Of a stretch of 21,925 nt of DNA, positions 1-6,923 are shown piece by piece. Source of the DNA: Palsa-1447 sp964414785 (GTDB taxonomy: Bacteria; Verrucomicrobiota; Verrucomicrobiia; Opitutales; Opitutaceae); the NCBI GenBank assembly GCA_964414785.1, contig CAYPXZ010000052.1, positions 1 through 21,925 of the forward strand, in the 5' to 3' direction. Below the pieces are notes generated by a model, which made no database searches, was not told where the DNA came from, and worked only from the letters and a program-made list of their open reading frames with translations. A program made the translations under genes and the position numbers. Numbering within the stretch: position 1 is the first letter of the stretch; each line of letters opens with the position of its first letter.

Positions 1-358
1 CCGCGCACAGGTCCATGAACTCGCCGTTCTGGTAGAACGAGATCTTCTCGCCCTCCGGGATGTCCGCGAGGCGGCCCAGCTTGTAGCGCTCCTGGCCCCG
101 GGACCGGATGATCTCGGCGGCCTCCTCGCGCGACACTTCCTTCCTCAGGAACGGCTGGTTCTCCTCGGCCACCTTCTTCATCTCGGCCTCGATCCTTACG
201 AGGTCCTCCGCCGTCAGCTTGTGGTCGAGGTCGACGTCGTAGTAGAACCCGGTGTCCGTGGGCGGGCCGATGTCGAGCTTGGCATCGGGAAAGAGGCGCA
301 GGAGCGCGGTCGCGAGGATGTGGGACGCCGAGTGGCGGAGTTCTTCAAGGGGGGTCAT
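1..358 (-). CDS. thrS: Threonyl-tRNA synthetase, N-terminal part (partial, cut by window edge)
   Basis: The protein charges tRNA-Thr with threonine in the cytoplasm. Only the first 119 codons are in the window; the rest lies beyond position 1. The visible part begins MTPLEELRHSASHIL and matches the ThrRS editing domain. It has the HxxxH motif of the editing site (His9, His13), the GPPTDTGFYYD segment, and an FMDLC segment near the edge whose Cys is expected to complete the editing-site ligands. The TGS domain that precedes this region in most bacterial ThrRS is absent. The frame upstream is open for only 14 codons before it meets the cysS stop, so no TGS domain can be encoded there. The start is the ATG at 358-356; a GTG directly before it is an alternative. 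It lies 42 bases downstream of cysS in the same direction, so co-transcription is likely. Confidence 0.9.
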   Translation of the reverse strand, partial: MTPLEELRHSASHILATALLRLFPDAKLDIGPPTDTGFYYDVDLDHKLTAEDLVRIEAEMKKVAEENQPFLRKEVSREEAAEIIRSRGQERYKLGRLADIPEGEKISFYQNGEFMDLCA

Positions 359-400
359 CACGGAGGGGACAAAGATGAAGGATGGGGGCGGAAAGCCAAG

Positions 401-1792
401 TCAGGCTTTCTTCAGGGGCTCGAGCCTGTAGCCGTCCTTGCCGTCGAGCATGGACCAGCCCGCCGCGGTGAGTTCGCCCCTGATCCGGTCGGCCGCGGCG
501 AAGTCCTTCGCCTTCTTCGCCTCCCAGCGCCTTTTTGCGAGGAGGTCGACCTCGGCCGGCGCGGCCGGGGCCCCCTCGCCGACCGCGGACAGGTCGAATC
601 CCAGGGCGTAGAGCGCCTGCTCAAAGGAGGCCCTGTCGGCGGGCGAGGCGCCCCGCAGGTCGAATCCGTTGACGGTGGTGAACAGGGAGCCGAGGGCGGC
701 GGGGGTGTTGAGGTCGTCCGAAAGGGCCCTGCGGACCCCCTCGAAGGCCGGCGAGGGGGCAGGCAGGGGTCCGGCGGCGGCGGCCTTCAGGGCCTGCGAG
801 AACCGGGCCAGGGCCTTAAGGGCGCTCTCCGCCGCGTGCAGGGAGTCCAGCATGAAGTTGAGCTGCTTGCGCGGATGTCCCGAGAGGAGGGCGTAGCGCA
901 CCGCCATGGGGGAGTAACCCTTCGCCACCAGGTCCCCGAGCGTGTAGTAGTTGCCCTTGCTCTTGCTCATGGTCGTCCCGTCGACCAGCAGGTGCTCGGA
1001 GTGGTACCAGTGGCGCGCGAACGTCGTCCCGTTGCAGCACTGGCTCTGGGCGATCTCGTTCTCGTGGTGGGGGAAGAGCAGGTCGACGCCCCCGGTGTGC
1101 AGGTCGACGGTCAGGCCCAGGTGCTTCTTGATCATGGCGCTGCACTCGATGTGCCAGCCGGGGCGGCCCGCGGAGGCGCCTAGGGGGCCGGGCCAGCGGA
1201 CGTCGCCGTCCTCCTCGGGCTTGTAGGCCTTCCAGAGGGCGAAGTCCCCCAGGTCGTCCTTGTGGTCCGCGTCGAAGACGCTGTTGGTCACCTTGAGTTC
1301 CCGCTCCTTGATCCGCGAGAGGGCGCCGTAGTCGGGGAAGGAGCTTATCTTGAAGTACACGCTTCCGTCGGCGGAGCGGTAGGCGTTCCCCTTCCTCATG
1401 AGGACGTCGATCATGTCGACCTGCTCCGGGATGGTGCCGGTGGCGGTCGGCTCGACGTGCGGGGGCAGGCAGTTGAGCGACGCGCAGTCCGCGTGGAAGA
1501 GCTCGGTCCATTTCCGGGTGATCTCGGAGAGGGGGCGCTTTTCGGCTCGGGCCTGACCGATCGTCCGGTCGTCGACATCCGTGAGGTTGCGCACGTGCCT
1601 GACCTTCCCCGGGTACTCAAGCTCGAGGACGCGCCTCAGGACGTCGTTCACGACGAACGTCCTGAAGTTGCCGATGTGAGCCGGCGCATAGACCGTCGGG
1701 CCGCAGTTGTAGAAGCGGAACACCCCGTCGGCGTCGCCGGGACGCAGGTCGCGCATTTCCCGGGAGAGGGATTCGAAAAGCTTTATGGGCAT
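401..1792 (-). CDS. cysS: Cysteinyl-tRNA synthetase
   Basis: This class I enzyme attaches cysteine to tRNA-Cys in the cytoplasm. The 463-residue length is normal for the family. The Rossmann catalytic core carries the HIGH-type signature as HIGN (residues 39-42) and the KMSKS loop as TMSKSKGN. Zinc ligands specific to CysRS are visible: Cys30 in YNCGPTV, the Cys of WHIECSAM, and the His and Glu of GGVDLLFPHHENE. The C-terminal anticodon-binding region ends in a typical segment with KAKDFAAADRIR. The ATG at 1792 gives a conventional N-terminus; no strong ribosome-binding site precedes it. It is divergent from hemB and is followed by thrS in the same direction, so the two synthetase genes are probably one transcription unit. 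Confidence 0.97.
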   Translation of the reverse strand: MPIKLFESLSREMRDLRPGDADGVFRFYNCGPTVYAPAHIGNFRTFVVNDVLRRVLELEYPGKVRHVRNLTDVDDRTIGQARAEKRPLSEITRKWTELFHADCASLNCLPPHVEPTATGTIPEQVDMIDVLMRKGNAYRSADGSVYFKISSFPDYGALSRIKERELKVTNSVFDADHKDDLGDFALWKAYKPEEDGDVRWPGPLGASAGRPGWHIECSAMIKKHLGLTVDLHTGGVDLLFPHHENEIAQSQCCNGTTFARHWYHSEHLLVDGTTMSKSKGNYYTLGDLVAKGYSPMAVRYALLSGHPRKQLNFMLDSLHAAESALKALARFSQALKAAAAGPLPAPSPAFEGVRRALSDDLNTPAALGSLFTTVNGFDLRGASPADRASFEQALYALGFDLSAVGEGAPAAPAEVDLLAKRRWEAKKAKDFAAADRIRGELTAAGWSMLDGKDGYRLEPLKKA

Positions 1793-1945
1793 GAGGGCGG
1801 TGGAAAGGCTGGAGTAGGGTTCTTAAAGCGCTTTTGGCCAGAGTGAAATGTTGATTTGGGTGAGCGGGGCCCGCGCGCCGGGTCGGTGCAAAATCTTGTG
1901 GCGACCGGTCGGCGGGCCTGCTTCAATGCACGAGCCAACGAAGAC
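1793..1945. promoter_or_regulatory. Divergent intergenic region between cysS and hemB
   Basis: These 153 bases should carry promoters for both flanking genes, because they are transcribed away from each other. No good -35/-10 pair stands out on either strand. A perfect 10-base palindrome, AAAGCGCTTT, lies at 1825-1834 and could be an operator or a chance match. The reading frame of hemB stays open for 30 codons upstream of the chosen start but shows no family similarity there. Confidence 0.3.
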
Positions 1946-2959
1946 ATGCCGAACTCATTCAAGCTCAATCTCTCTCAGCGCCCGAGGCGCCTGCGCAGGA
2001 CCCCGGCCATCCGCTCCCTGGTGGAGGACACGGTGCTCCTGCCGAGCAACTTCATCGCCCCCCTCTTCGTCTTCGACGGCAAGGGCAGGCCCGAGCCGAT
2101 CGCGTCCATGCCGGGAGTCTTTCGCCTGAACATCAGGGACCTTGTCAGGGAATGCAGGGCCCTCTGGAAGCTCGGCGTCGTGTCGGTCGCGCTCTTCCCC
2201 AAGCTTGGCGCCCGGTTCAAGGACGGGGAGGGCTCGGCCGCCCTGCGCGAGGACGCGCTCATCCTGCGCGCCGTCAGGGCCGTCAAGGAAGCCCTCCCGG
2301 GGATGGTCGTCATGACGGACATCGCCCTGGATCCCTACACGACCCATGGGCACGACGGGGTGCTGACCGCCGACGGGCGCGACGTGGACAACGACCGCAC
2401 CGTCGGCATCCTGGTCCAGATGGCCGTCCTGCACGCGTCCGCGGGGGTCGATTTCGTCGCCCCGAGCGACATGATGGACGGCAGGGTGGGGGCGATCCGC
2501 AGGGCGCTCGACGCGGCCGGCTACGAGAACACCTCGATCATGGCCTACACGGCGAAGTATGCGTCCGCCTACTACGGACCCTTCCGCGACGCCGTGGGGA
2601 CCGCCAAGGCGGCCGGCACCCCCAGTCTCGACAAGAGGACCTACCAGCTCAACCCCGCGAACCGCCGAGAGTCCCTGATCGAGCTCAGGCTCGACGAGGC
2701 GGAGGGCGCCGACATCGTCATGGTGAAGCCCGCCGGGCTCTACCTCGACATCATCCGCCAGATTCGCCAGGCGACGAGGAAGCCGATCGCGGCCTACCAG
2801 GTCTCTGGCGAGTACTCGCAGATCCATGCCGCGGCGAGGCTCGGGTGGCTTGACCTGGAGATGTGCCGGCGGGAGTCGCTCCTGGCGATCAAGCGGGCGG
2901 GCGCCGACATGATCCTCACGTATTTCGCGCGGGAGATGGCGGCCGAACTGGGCCGCTAG
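1946..2959 (+). CDS. hemB: Delta-aminolevulinic acid dehydratase (porphobilinogen synthase)
   Basis: The enzyme condenses two 5-aminolevulinate molecules into porphobilinogen, an early step of heme and other tetrapyrrole synthesis, in the cytoplasm. The chosen ATG at 1946 gives 337 residues, the usual length; the frame is open further upstream (from 1856), but that extension looks non-coding. The two active-site lysines are visible as Lys204 in AYTAKYAS and Lys261 in VMVKPAG. The segment that carries the zinc cysteines in animal-type enzymes reads MTDIALDPYTTHGHDG here, with Asp instead of Cys. The enzyme is therefore of the Mg-dependent, Zn-independent class. It ends five bases before the convergent export lipoprotein gene and stands alone, without other heme genes nearby. 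Confidence 0.96.
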   Translation: MPNSFKLNLSQRPRRLRRTPAIRSLVEDTVLLPSNFIAPLFVFDGKGRPEPIASMPGVFRLNIRDLVRECRALWKLGVVSVALFPKLGARFKDGEGSAALREDALILRAVRAVKEALPGMVVMTDIALDPYTTHGHDGVLTADGRDVDNDRTVGILVQMAVLHASAGVDFVAPSDMMDGRVGAIRRALDAAGYENTSIMAYTAKYASAYYGPFRDAVGTAKAAGTPSLDKRTYQLNPANRRESLIELRLDEAEGADIVMVKPAGLYLDIIRQIRQATRKPIAAYQVSGEYSQIHAAARLGWLDLEMCRRESLLAIKRAGADMILTYFAREMAAELGR

Positions 2960-2964
2960 GCGCC

Positions 2965-3543
2965 CTAGAACGCCGACCGGGACACCTGGATCGAGTCGCC
3001 CGGCTCAAGCTTCGGGTCCTGCGAGGGGCTCTTCTGCGCCAGCTTGATGTCGACGTCGTAGAGCACCTGGTTGCGCACGATGCTCACCTTCTCCTCCTTG
3101 GCGTAGAGCGTGAAGCCACCGGCCGCCTGCACGGCCTTCGCCGCGGTGAGGTCGGGGGTCCAGATGATCCGTCCGGGCTTCTCGACCTCGCCGCCGACGT
3201 AGACGTAGCGCTCCGTCACGCTAACCGAGATGTCGACGGACGTGTAGATCTTCTTCGTCACGTACGCCTCGCGGATGCGCTGGGTGAGGCCTCCGGCGGT
3301 CTCACCCGACGCCTTGATGGTCCCGATGTAGGGCAGGCTGATGATCCCCTGGTCGTCGATCTGGACGTTGTTGGTCGAGGGATCGGGGACGCCGATGATG
3401 GCGATCGTCAGGCTGTCGCCTGTTCGAAGCTGGGAGGCCGTCGCCGCCGAGGGGATGACGGGGTTGCGGCCCGTGGGTTCCGCCGTAGAGCAGCCAGCAA
3501 GGATCCCCATGAGGGCGATCGTCGCTGCGCGGGGCAGGTGCAT
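2965..3543 (-). CDS. Wza-like polysaccharide export lipoprotein (poly-export plus SLBB domain)
   Basis: This is a predicted outer-membrane lipoprotein of the family that forms polysaccharide export channels. The N-terminus is a short lipoprotein signal with lipobox LAGC, placing the lipid-modified Cys at residue 18. Residues about 36-110 match the poly-export domain (LRTGDSLTIAIIGVPD, then IDDQGIISLPYIGTIKASG). Residues about 112-160 look like one SLBB domain (YVYVGGEVEKPGRI, then AVQAAGGFTLYAKE). At 192 residues it is short: Wza has about 380 residues, with more SLBB repeats and a C-terminal helix. It is closer to the small versions common in environmental bacteria. No Wzc-like kinase, glycosyltransferase or flippase is adjacent, so it is an orphan. 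It follows the acidic-tailed gene by 18 bases in the same direction, so the two are probably co-transcribed. Confidence 0.88.
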   Translation of the reverse strand: MHLPRAATIALMGILAGCSTAEPTGRNPVIPSAATASQLRTGDSLTIAIIGVPDPSTNNVQIDDQGIISLPYIGTIKASGETAGGLTQRIREAYVTKKIYTSVDISVSVTERYVYVGGEVEKPGRIIWTPDLTAAKAVQAAGGFTLYAKEEKVSIVRNQVLYDVDIKLAQKSPSQDPKLEPGDSIQVSRSAF

Positions 3544-3561
3544 GTCCGGTGACGGGCCGAC

Positions 3562-4335
3562 TCAGCGCTTGCCGCGCGACTTGCGCCTGGGCTTCTCGGC
3601 AACCTCGTCCTCCGGCGCATCCTCCGCGTCCTCGTCCTTCTTCTCGCCGCCCTCCTTTTCCTCGTCCTTCTCGTCGTCGCCGTCCTCGTCCCACTTGAGC
3701 GACTCGTCGTTCTTTAGCTTCTCCTCCTCCTCGGCGTCCAAGGTCGGCAGGTCGTCGTCCTCCTCCTCCGCGGCCTTGGTCGGATGCTCTTCGTCCGAGT
3801 CGATCCCGTCGGGCATGTAGTCGAGGATCGCGCACAATTCGGAGAAGGTGTGCACGGCCTTTCCCTCGATGAAGTGGGTGTTCTGCTCCTCGCGGATCTC
3901 GTCCTCGACCTCGTCGACGGTGAGCTTGCTCTCGAAATTGAAGAGGTCGTTGAGCAGTTTCACCCGGCAGCGGGTGAGGTGGTCGAGCAGGTCCGCGTAG
4001 GGCCCGTTCTCCTCGTCGAGAATGTCGGGGAGGGCGAACAGCTTCTCGTCCGACTCGAAGATGGACTCCTTGACGCGCTTCAGGCGGACCTTGCCCGCCC
4101 CGAGGTCCTTCTCGATCCGGAAGGGGATGAACGCGGCCTCGAACAGGTCCTGCTGGAATCCGTAGTCGCGAAGGGCGTCCACAAGCTCCACCAAGTGGGC
4201 CACCTGGCGGGGGTCCACGATGCTCAGGCCGTCGACGTCCCAGCGCACGGGATCGCTGGTTTCACTCACCCACCAATTGTGGTCTTCGCCGAGTCTAACG
4301 ATGCACCAGTCGAGCGTGGAAGTGGGCTTGGCCAT
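3562..4335 (-). CDS. Unrecognised protein with acidic C-terminal tail
   Basis: I do not recognise this 257-residue protein. Residues 1-175 look folded and soluble, with hydrophobic and Trp-rich stretches (HNWWVSETSDPVRWDVDG) and no signal peptide or membrane segment, so it is probably cytoplasmic. Residues about 180-246 are a low-complexity Glu/Asp/Lys region, and the last 11 residues are basic (PRRKSRGKR). Such a layout suggests a disordered tail that could bind nucleic acid, a basic partner or metal; that is inference only. The chosen ATG at 4335 sits behind an AT-rich region containing a possible -10 hexamer. The gene lies directly upstream of the Wza-like lipoprotein gene in a probable two-gene unit. 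Its frame is well supported because the composition of residues 1-175 is protein-like and both ends fit the neighbouring gaps. Confidence 0.75.
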   Translation of the reverse strand: MAKPTSTLDWCIVRLGEDHNWWVSETSDPVRWDVDGLSIVDPRQVAHLVELVDALRDYGFQQDLFEAAFIPFRIEKDLGAGKVRLKRVKESIFESDEKLFALPDILDEENGPYADLLDHLTRCRVKLLNDLFNFESKLTVDEVEDEIREEQNTHFIEGKAVHTFSELCAILDYMPDGIDSDEEHPTKAAEEEDDDLPTLDAEEEEKLKNDESLKWDEDGDDEKDEEKEGGEKKDEDAEDAPEDEVAEKPRRKSRGKR

Positions 4336-4508
4336 GGATTCAGTTAATTACAGGAAATTTTAGCGCAGCGTGCGAGGGTGGGGGTTAATAACAAGCACAA
4401 AAACAATTTGTATTTGCGATGCCCGGGCCGCCTCGGAAGGCATTGGCCCACCGTGGGTTTCCGCTGCAGTACTTGCGTTTTGACGGTTGGATTTCACGCT
4501 GGCGTCAC
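4336..4508. promoter_or_regulatory. AT-rich divergent promoter region upstream of pyrD
   Basis: This gap between the acidic-tailed gene and pyrD is clearly richer in A and T than the genes around it, especially at 4336-4415, as expected for promoters. On the minus strand, TAAAAT (plus-strand positions 4357-4362) is a plausible -10 hexamer for the acidic-tailed gene, without a good -35. On the plus strand TTAATA at 4385-4390 is followed 17 bases later by TTGTAT, a weak candidate pair for pyrD. No operator or riboswitch is recognised. Confidence 0.35.
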
Positions 4509-5573
4509 ATGGGAGCGATCTACGAGAAAATCATTCGGCCCTTTTTGTTTCGCCTGGAGTCGGAGCGCGCGCACGAGGTTGCCGTGCATTCCATGGTGTT
4601 TCTTGGCCGGATTGCCCCCGCCTGCAGGATGCTCGAGGCCCTGGGTCGCCTCTCCCCGCGGAGCTTTCGCCCGGTGGAGGCGTTCGGTCTTCGCTTTCCC
4701 AATGCGGTCGGCCTTGCGGCCGGCTTCGACAAGAATGCATGCGCCTGGCCCGCCGCCTCCGCGCTCGGGTTTGGGCACGTCGAGATCGGCACGGTCACGG
4801 CCCTGGCGCAGCCGGGCAATCCCCGGCCGCGCGTTTTCCGCTACCCGGCGCAGGAGGCCGTGATCAACCGGATGGGGTTCAACAACCAGGGGTCCGAGGC
4901 CGTGGCGGCGAGGCTTACGGGCCACCCGCGGCCGGGCCATCGGCGCATTCCGCTCGGGATCAACCTGGGAAAATCCAAGGTGGCCGACATCGAGAAGGCC
5001 TCGGAGGACTACCTCGCGAGCTTCGGGCGCCTCGCCGACCACGCCGACTACGTCGTCCTGAACGTCTCGAGCCCCAACACGCCCGGACTGCGCCAGCTCC
5101 AGGACGCGTCGCGCCTTCGGGAGCTCCTCTCGGCGATCACCCATGCGAACCTTGACCGGACCCTGACGGCGGGTAAGGCCCGGGTCCCCATCCTCCTGAA
5201 GATTTCGCCCGACCTTGGATTCTCGCAGATCGACGAGGTCCTCGCGGTCATCTCCGACTACCGCCTCGACGGGGTCATCGCCACCAACACCACCCTCGCA
5301 AGGCCCGGCGCCTTCTCCCGAGTCTCGGAGACGGGCGGGCTAAGCGGGGCGCCGCTTCGCAGGCGATCCACGGAGATCGTGGGCTACCTATCGCGGTCCA
5401 CCGGCGGGCGCCTGCCGATCATCGGCGTGGGCGGGATCACCGACGTGACCAGCGCAGCCGAGAAGCTCGATGCGGGGGCGACCCTCGTCCAGGTCTACAC
5501 GGGAATGATCTACCGGGGCCCCTTCTTTGGGGCGACGCTCGCCAGGGGCCTCTCGGACCGCCAGCGCAGGTAG
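4509..5573 (+). CDS. pyrD: Dihydroorotate dehydrogenase, class 2 (quinone-dependent)
   Basis: The enzyme oxidises dihydroorotate to orotate in pyrimidine synthesis, passing electrons through FMN to membrane quinone. The ATG at 4509 gives 354 residues and the typical N-terminal start MGAIYEKIIRPFLFRLESE, the amphipathic helix that docks class 2 enzymes on the membrane. The frame is open from 4419, but the extra 30 residues do not look conserved. FMN and substrate motifs are present: GLAAGFDKNA, INRMGFNNQG, NLGKSK, the NVSSPNTPGLRQLQ motif with the catalytic-base serine of class 2 (about Ser188), ILLKISPD, ATNTT, GGLSGAPL and GVGGI. The C-terminal VQVYTGMIYRGP is also standard. It is a single-gene unit, ending six bases before the convergent serine acetyltransferase gene. 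Confidence 0.96.
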   Translation: MGAIYEKIIRPFLFRLESERAHEVAVHSMVFLGRIAPACRMLEALGRLSPRSFRPVEAFGLRFPNAVGLAAGFDKNACAWPAASALGFGHVEIGTVTALAQPGNPRPRVFRYPAQEAVINRMGFNNQGSEAVAARLTGHPRPGHRRIPLGINLGKSKVADIEKASEDYLASFGRLADHADYVVLNVSSPNTPGLRQLQDASRLRELLSAITHANLDRTLTAGKARVPILLKISPDLGFSQIDEVLAVISDYRLDGVIATNTTLARPGAFSRVSETGGLSGAPLRRRSTEIVGYLSRSTGGRLPIIGVGGITDVTSAAEKLDAGATLVQVYTGMIYRGPFFGATLARGLSDRQRR

Positions 5574-5579
5574 CCCCTT

Positions 5580-6497
5580 TTAGATTACCCAGTCCTCGAC
5601 GTAGCCGACCAGGGTCTCCTTCTTCTGCCTGGGCCTGATGACGAGGTCGTCCGCCTTGAAATAGGCGATGCTGTTCGCGGGGACCGACTCGAGCAGCCAC
5701 ACGTTGCCGCCCACGACCGAGTTGGCGCCGATAAAGGTGTCGCCCCCGAGGATCGTCGCGTGCGCGTAGATCGTCACGTTGTCGCCTATGTCGGGATGGC
5801 GCTTGACGCCCTTGACGGGGTTGCCCTTGGCGTCGACCTCGAACGACTTCGCGCCGAGGGTGACGCCCTGGTAGAGCTTCACATGGGCCCCGATCGTCGC
5901 CGTCTCGCCGATCACGACGCCCGTGCCGTGGTCGATGAAGAAGTAGAGGCCGATCCTAGCGCCGGGGTGGATGTCGATGCCGGTGCGCTCGTGCGCGAAC
6001 TCGGTGACCATCCTGGGCAGGAGAGGGATCCCCAGGTTGTACAGGACGTGCGCGAAGCGCTGGAGCGAGATCGCCAGCACGCAGGGGTAGGCGAGGATGA
6101 TCTCCTCGAAGCTGAGTGCTGCCGGGTCGCCCTGGTAGGCCGCCTCGACGTCGGTGCGTATCGCCTTTCTAAGCTCGGGAAGCGTCCCCAGGGCCTCCAT
6201 GGCGAGCGTTCGGGCATGCTCGGCGGGGTCGGCATGTCGCGAGAAGCGCAGGCACTTCTCGATCTCCACCCTGAGCCGGGAGCCAATCCTCGAGAGCAGG
6301 GTGTCGACGAGCGCGGGCACCTCCTTCTTTGAAAGGTTGCTTTCCTCGAAGTACCCCGGGAACAGGAGGTGCATGCAGTCGCGGGAGACCTCGTTCACCG
6401 ACCCTTGGGACGGCAGGTTGACGCCGTCGAGGTGGTTGATTCCCCCGTCGGTTTCATATGAGGCCAGGAGCGCCGCCTTTATTGCGTCGAGTTTCAT
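5580..6497 (-). CDS. epsC: Serine O-acetyltransferase, EpsC-type
   Basis: The enzyme acetylates L-serine with acetyl-CoA to O-acetylserine, the first committed step of cysteine synthesis. The ATG at 6497 gives 305 residues; the frame is open to 6584, but those 29 residues look unrelated. The N-terminal helical domain holds the DGGINHLDGVNLPS segment seen in the EpsC-type, longer than Escherichia coli CysE. The C-terminal left-handed beta-helix carries the catalytic pair Asp175 (GIDIHPGARIG) and His190 (FIDHGTGVVIGET), spaced 15 residues apart as in CysE Asp143/His158. Hexapeptide repeats continue through LYQGVTLGA, RHPDIGDNV and IGANSVVGGNVW. It faces pyrD convergently and has no cysK neighbour in view. 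Confidence 0.94.
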   Translation of the reverse strand: MKLDAIKAALLASYETDGGINHLDGVNLPSQGSVNEVSRDCMHLLFPGYFEESNLSKKEVPALVDTLLSRIGSRLRVEIEKCLRFSRHADPAEHARTLAMEALGTLPELRKAIRTDVEAAYQGDPAALSFEEIILAYPCVLAISLQRFAHVLYNLGIPLLPRMVTEFAHERTGIDIHPGARIGLYFFIDHGTGVVIGETATIGAHVKLYQGVTLGAKSFEVDAKGNPVKGVKRHPDIGDNVTIYAHATILGGDTFIGANSVVGGNVWLLESVPANSIAYFKADDLVIRPRQKKETLVGYVEDWVI

Positions 6498-6609
6498 GGG
6501 GAGCCGAGCGCCCGGAAGGTCCACTACGTGGGCCGGCGGGTCAAAACCCAATTTCAGTGCTGGACAACTCCGCGGGGTTGCCACTGATTATCCCCTCCCC
6601 GTTTCAGAT

Positions 6610-6694
6610 GCTCGGGTGGTGGAATTGGTAGACACACACGTTTGAGGGGCGTGTGCCGTAAGGCGTGCAGGTTCGAGTCCTGTCCCGAGCACCA
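6610..6694 (+). tRNA. tRNA-Leu, anticodon GAG, CCA encoded
   Basis: The 85-base gene folds as a class II tRNA. The acceptor stem GCTCGGG (6610-6616) pairs perfectly with CCCGAGC (6684-6690), followed by discriminator A and an encoded CCA. The D-arm has the leucine-type GTGGAATTGGTAGACAC. The anticodon stem is CACGT/GCGTG with loop TTGAGGG, giving anticodon GAG at 6644-6646, which reads CUC and CUU. A long variable arm (TGCC-GTAA-GGCG) and a T-arm with GTTCGAGTCC complete it. Confidence 0.96.
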
Positions 6695-6698
6695 CTAT

Positions 6699-6714
6699 TA
6701 TCGGAGGACCGATA
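6699..6714 (+). other. Small perfect hairpin after the tRNA
   Basis: TATCGG and CCGATA form a perfect 6-base stem around the loop AGGA, five bases after the tRNA end. No T-tract follows, so it is at best a weak terminator. The stem-loop also contains GGAGG (6703-6707) seven bases before an ATG at 6714, so it could instead hide a ribosome-binding site. Confidence 0.35.
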
Positions 6715-6920
6715 TGGGCGGTAAGTTAAGAAGGCAACCGTCTGTATATATGGTAGTTATGTCATTGATATACCGCGTTTCCAGGTGCTGGCAAGGTTCT
6801 GCGGACAGAAAAACCGATTCCTTGTGGGCGATCGTCGGCTTCATAGTCTGGCATTCGTGCCCTCCTCCGTCCGCCTCGAATCCCGGTGTTGCCCGGCGTC
6901 AGACGGCGGTCGAGCCATAA
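6714..6920 (+). CDS. Doubtful small protein (68 aa) between tRNA-Leu and cyclase-like gene
   Basis: I do not recognise this frame, and it may not be a gene. In favour: the ATG at 6714 has a GGAGG seven bases upstream, which is rare in this window; the TAA at 6918-6920 lies three bases before the next ATG at 6924; and its first part is AT-rich, so the open frame there is less trivial. Against: the predicted protein (starting MGGKLRRQPSVYMVVMSLI) has no recognisable domain, and the second half reads like random translation of GC-rich DNA. If real, it would be translationally coupled to the cyclase-like gene. The alternative is that 6695-6923 is simply the leader and promoter of that gene. Confidence 0.2.
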   Translation: MGGKLRRQPSVYMVVMSLIYRVSRCWQGSADRKTDSLWAIVGFIVWHSCPPPSASNPGVARRQTAVEP

Positions 6921-6923
6921 CCC

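Noticed and set aside
1856..1945. In-frame upstream extension of hemB
   Set aside because: The 30 extra residues have no similarity to the family, and the ATG at 1946 gives the usual length and N-terminus.
3600..3780. Repetitive cct/ctc-rich tract that might be a tandem repeat or microsatellite
   Set aside because: It is the codon pattern of the Glu/Asp-rich tail of the gene on the minus strand, not a regular repeat unit.
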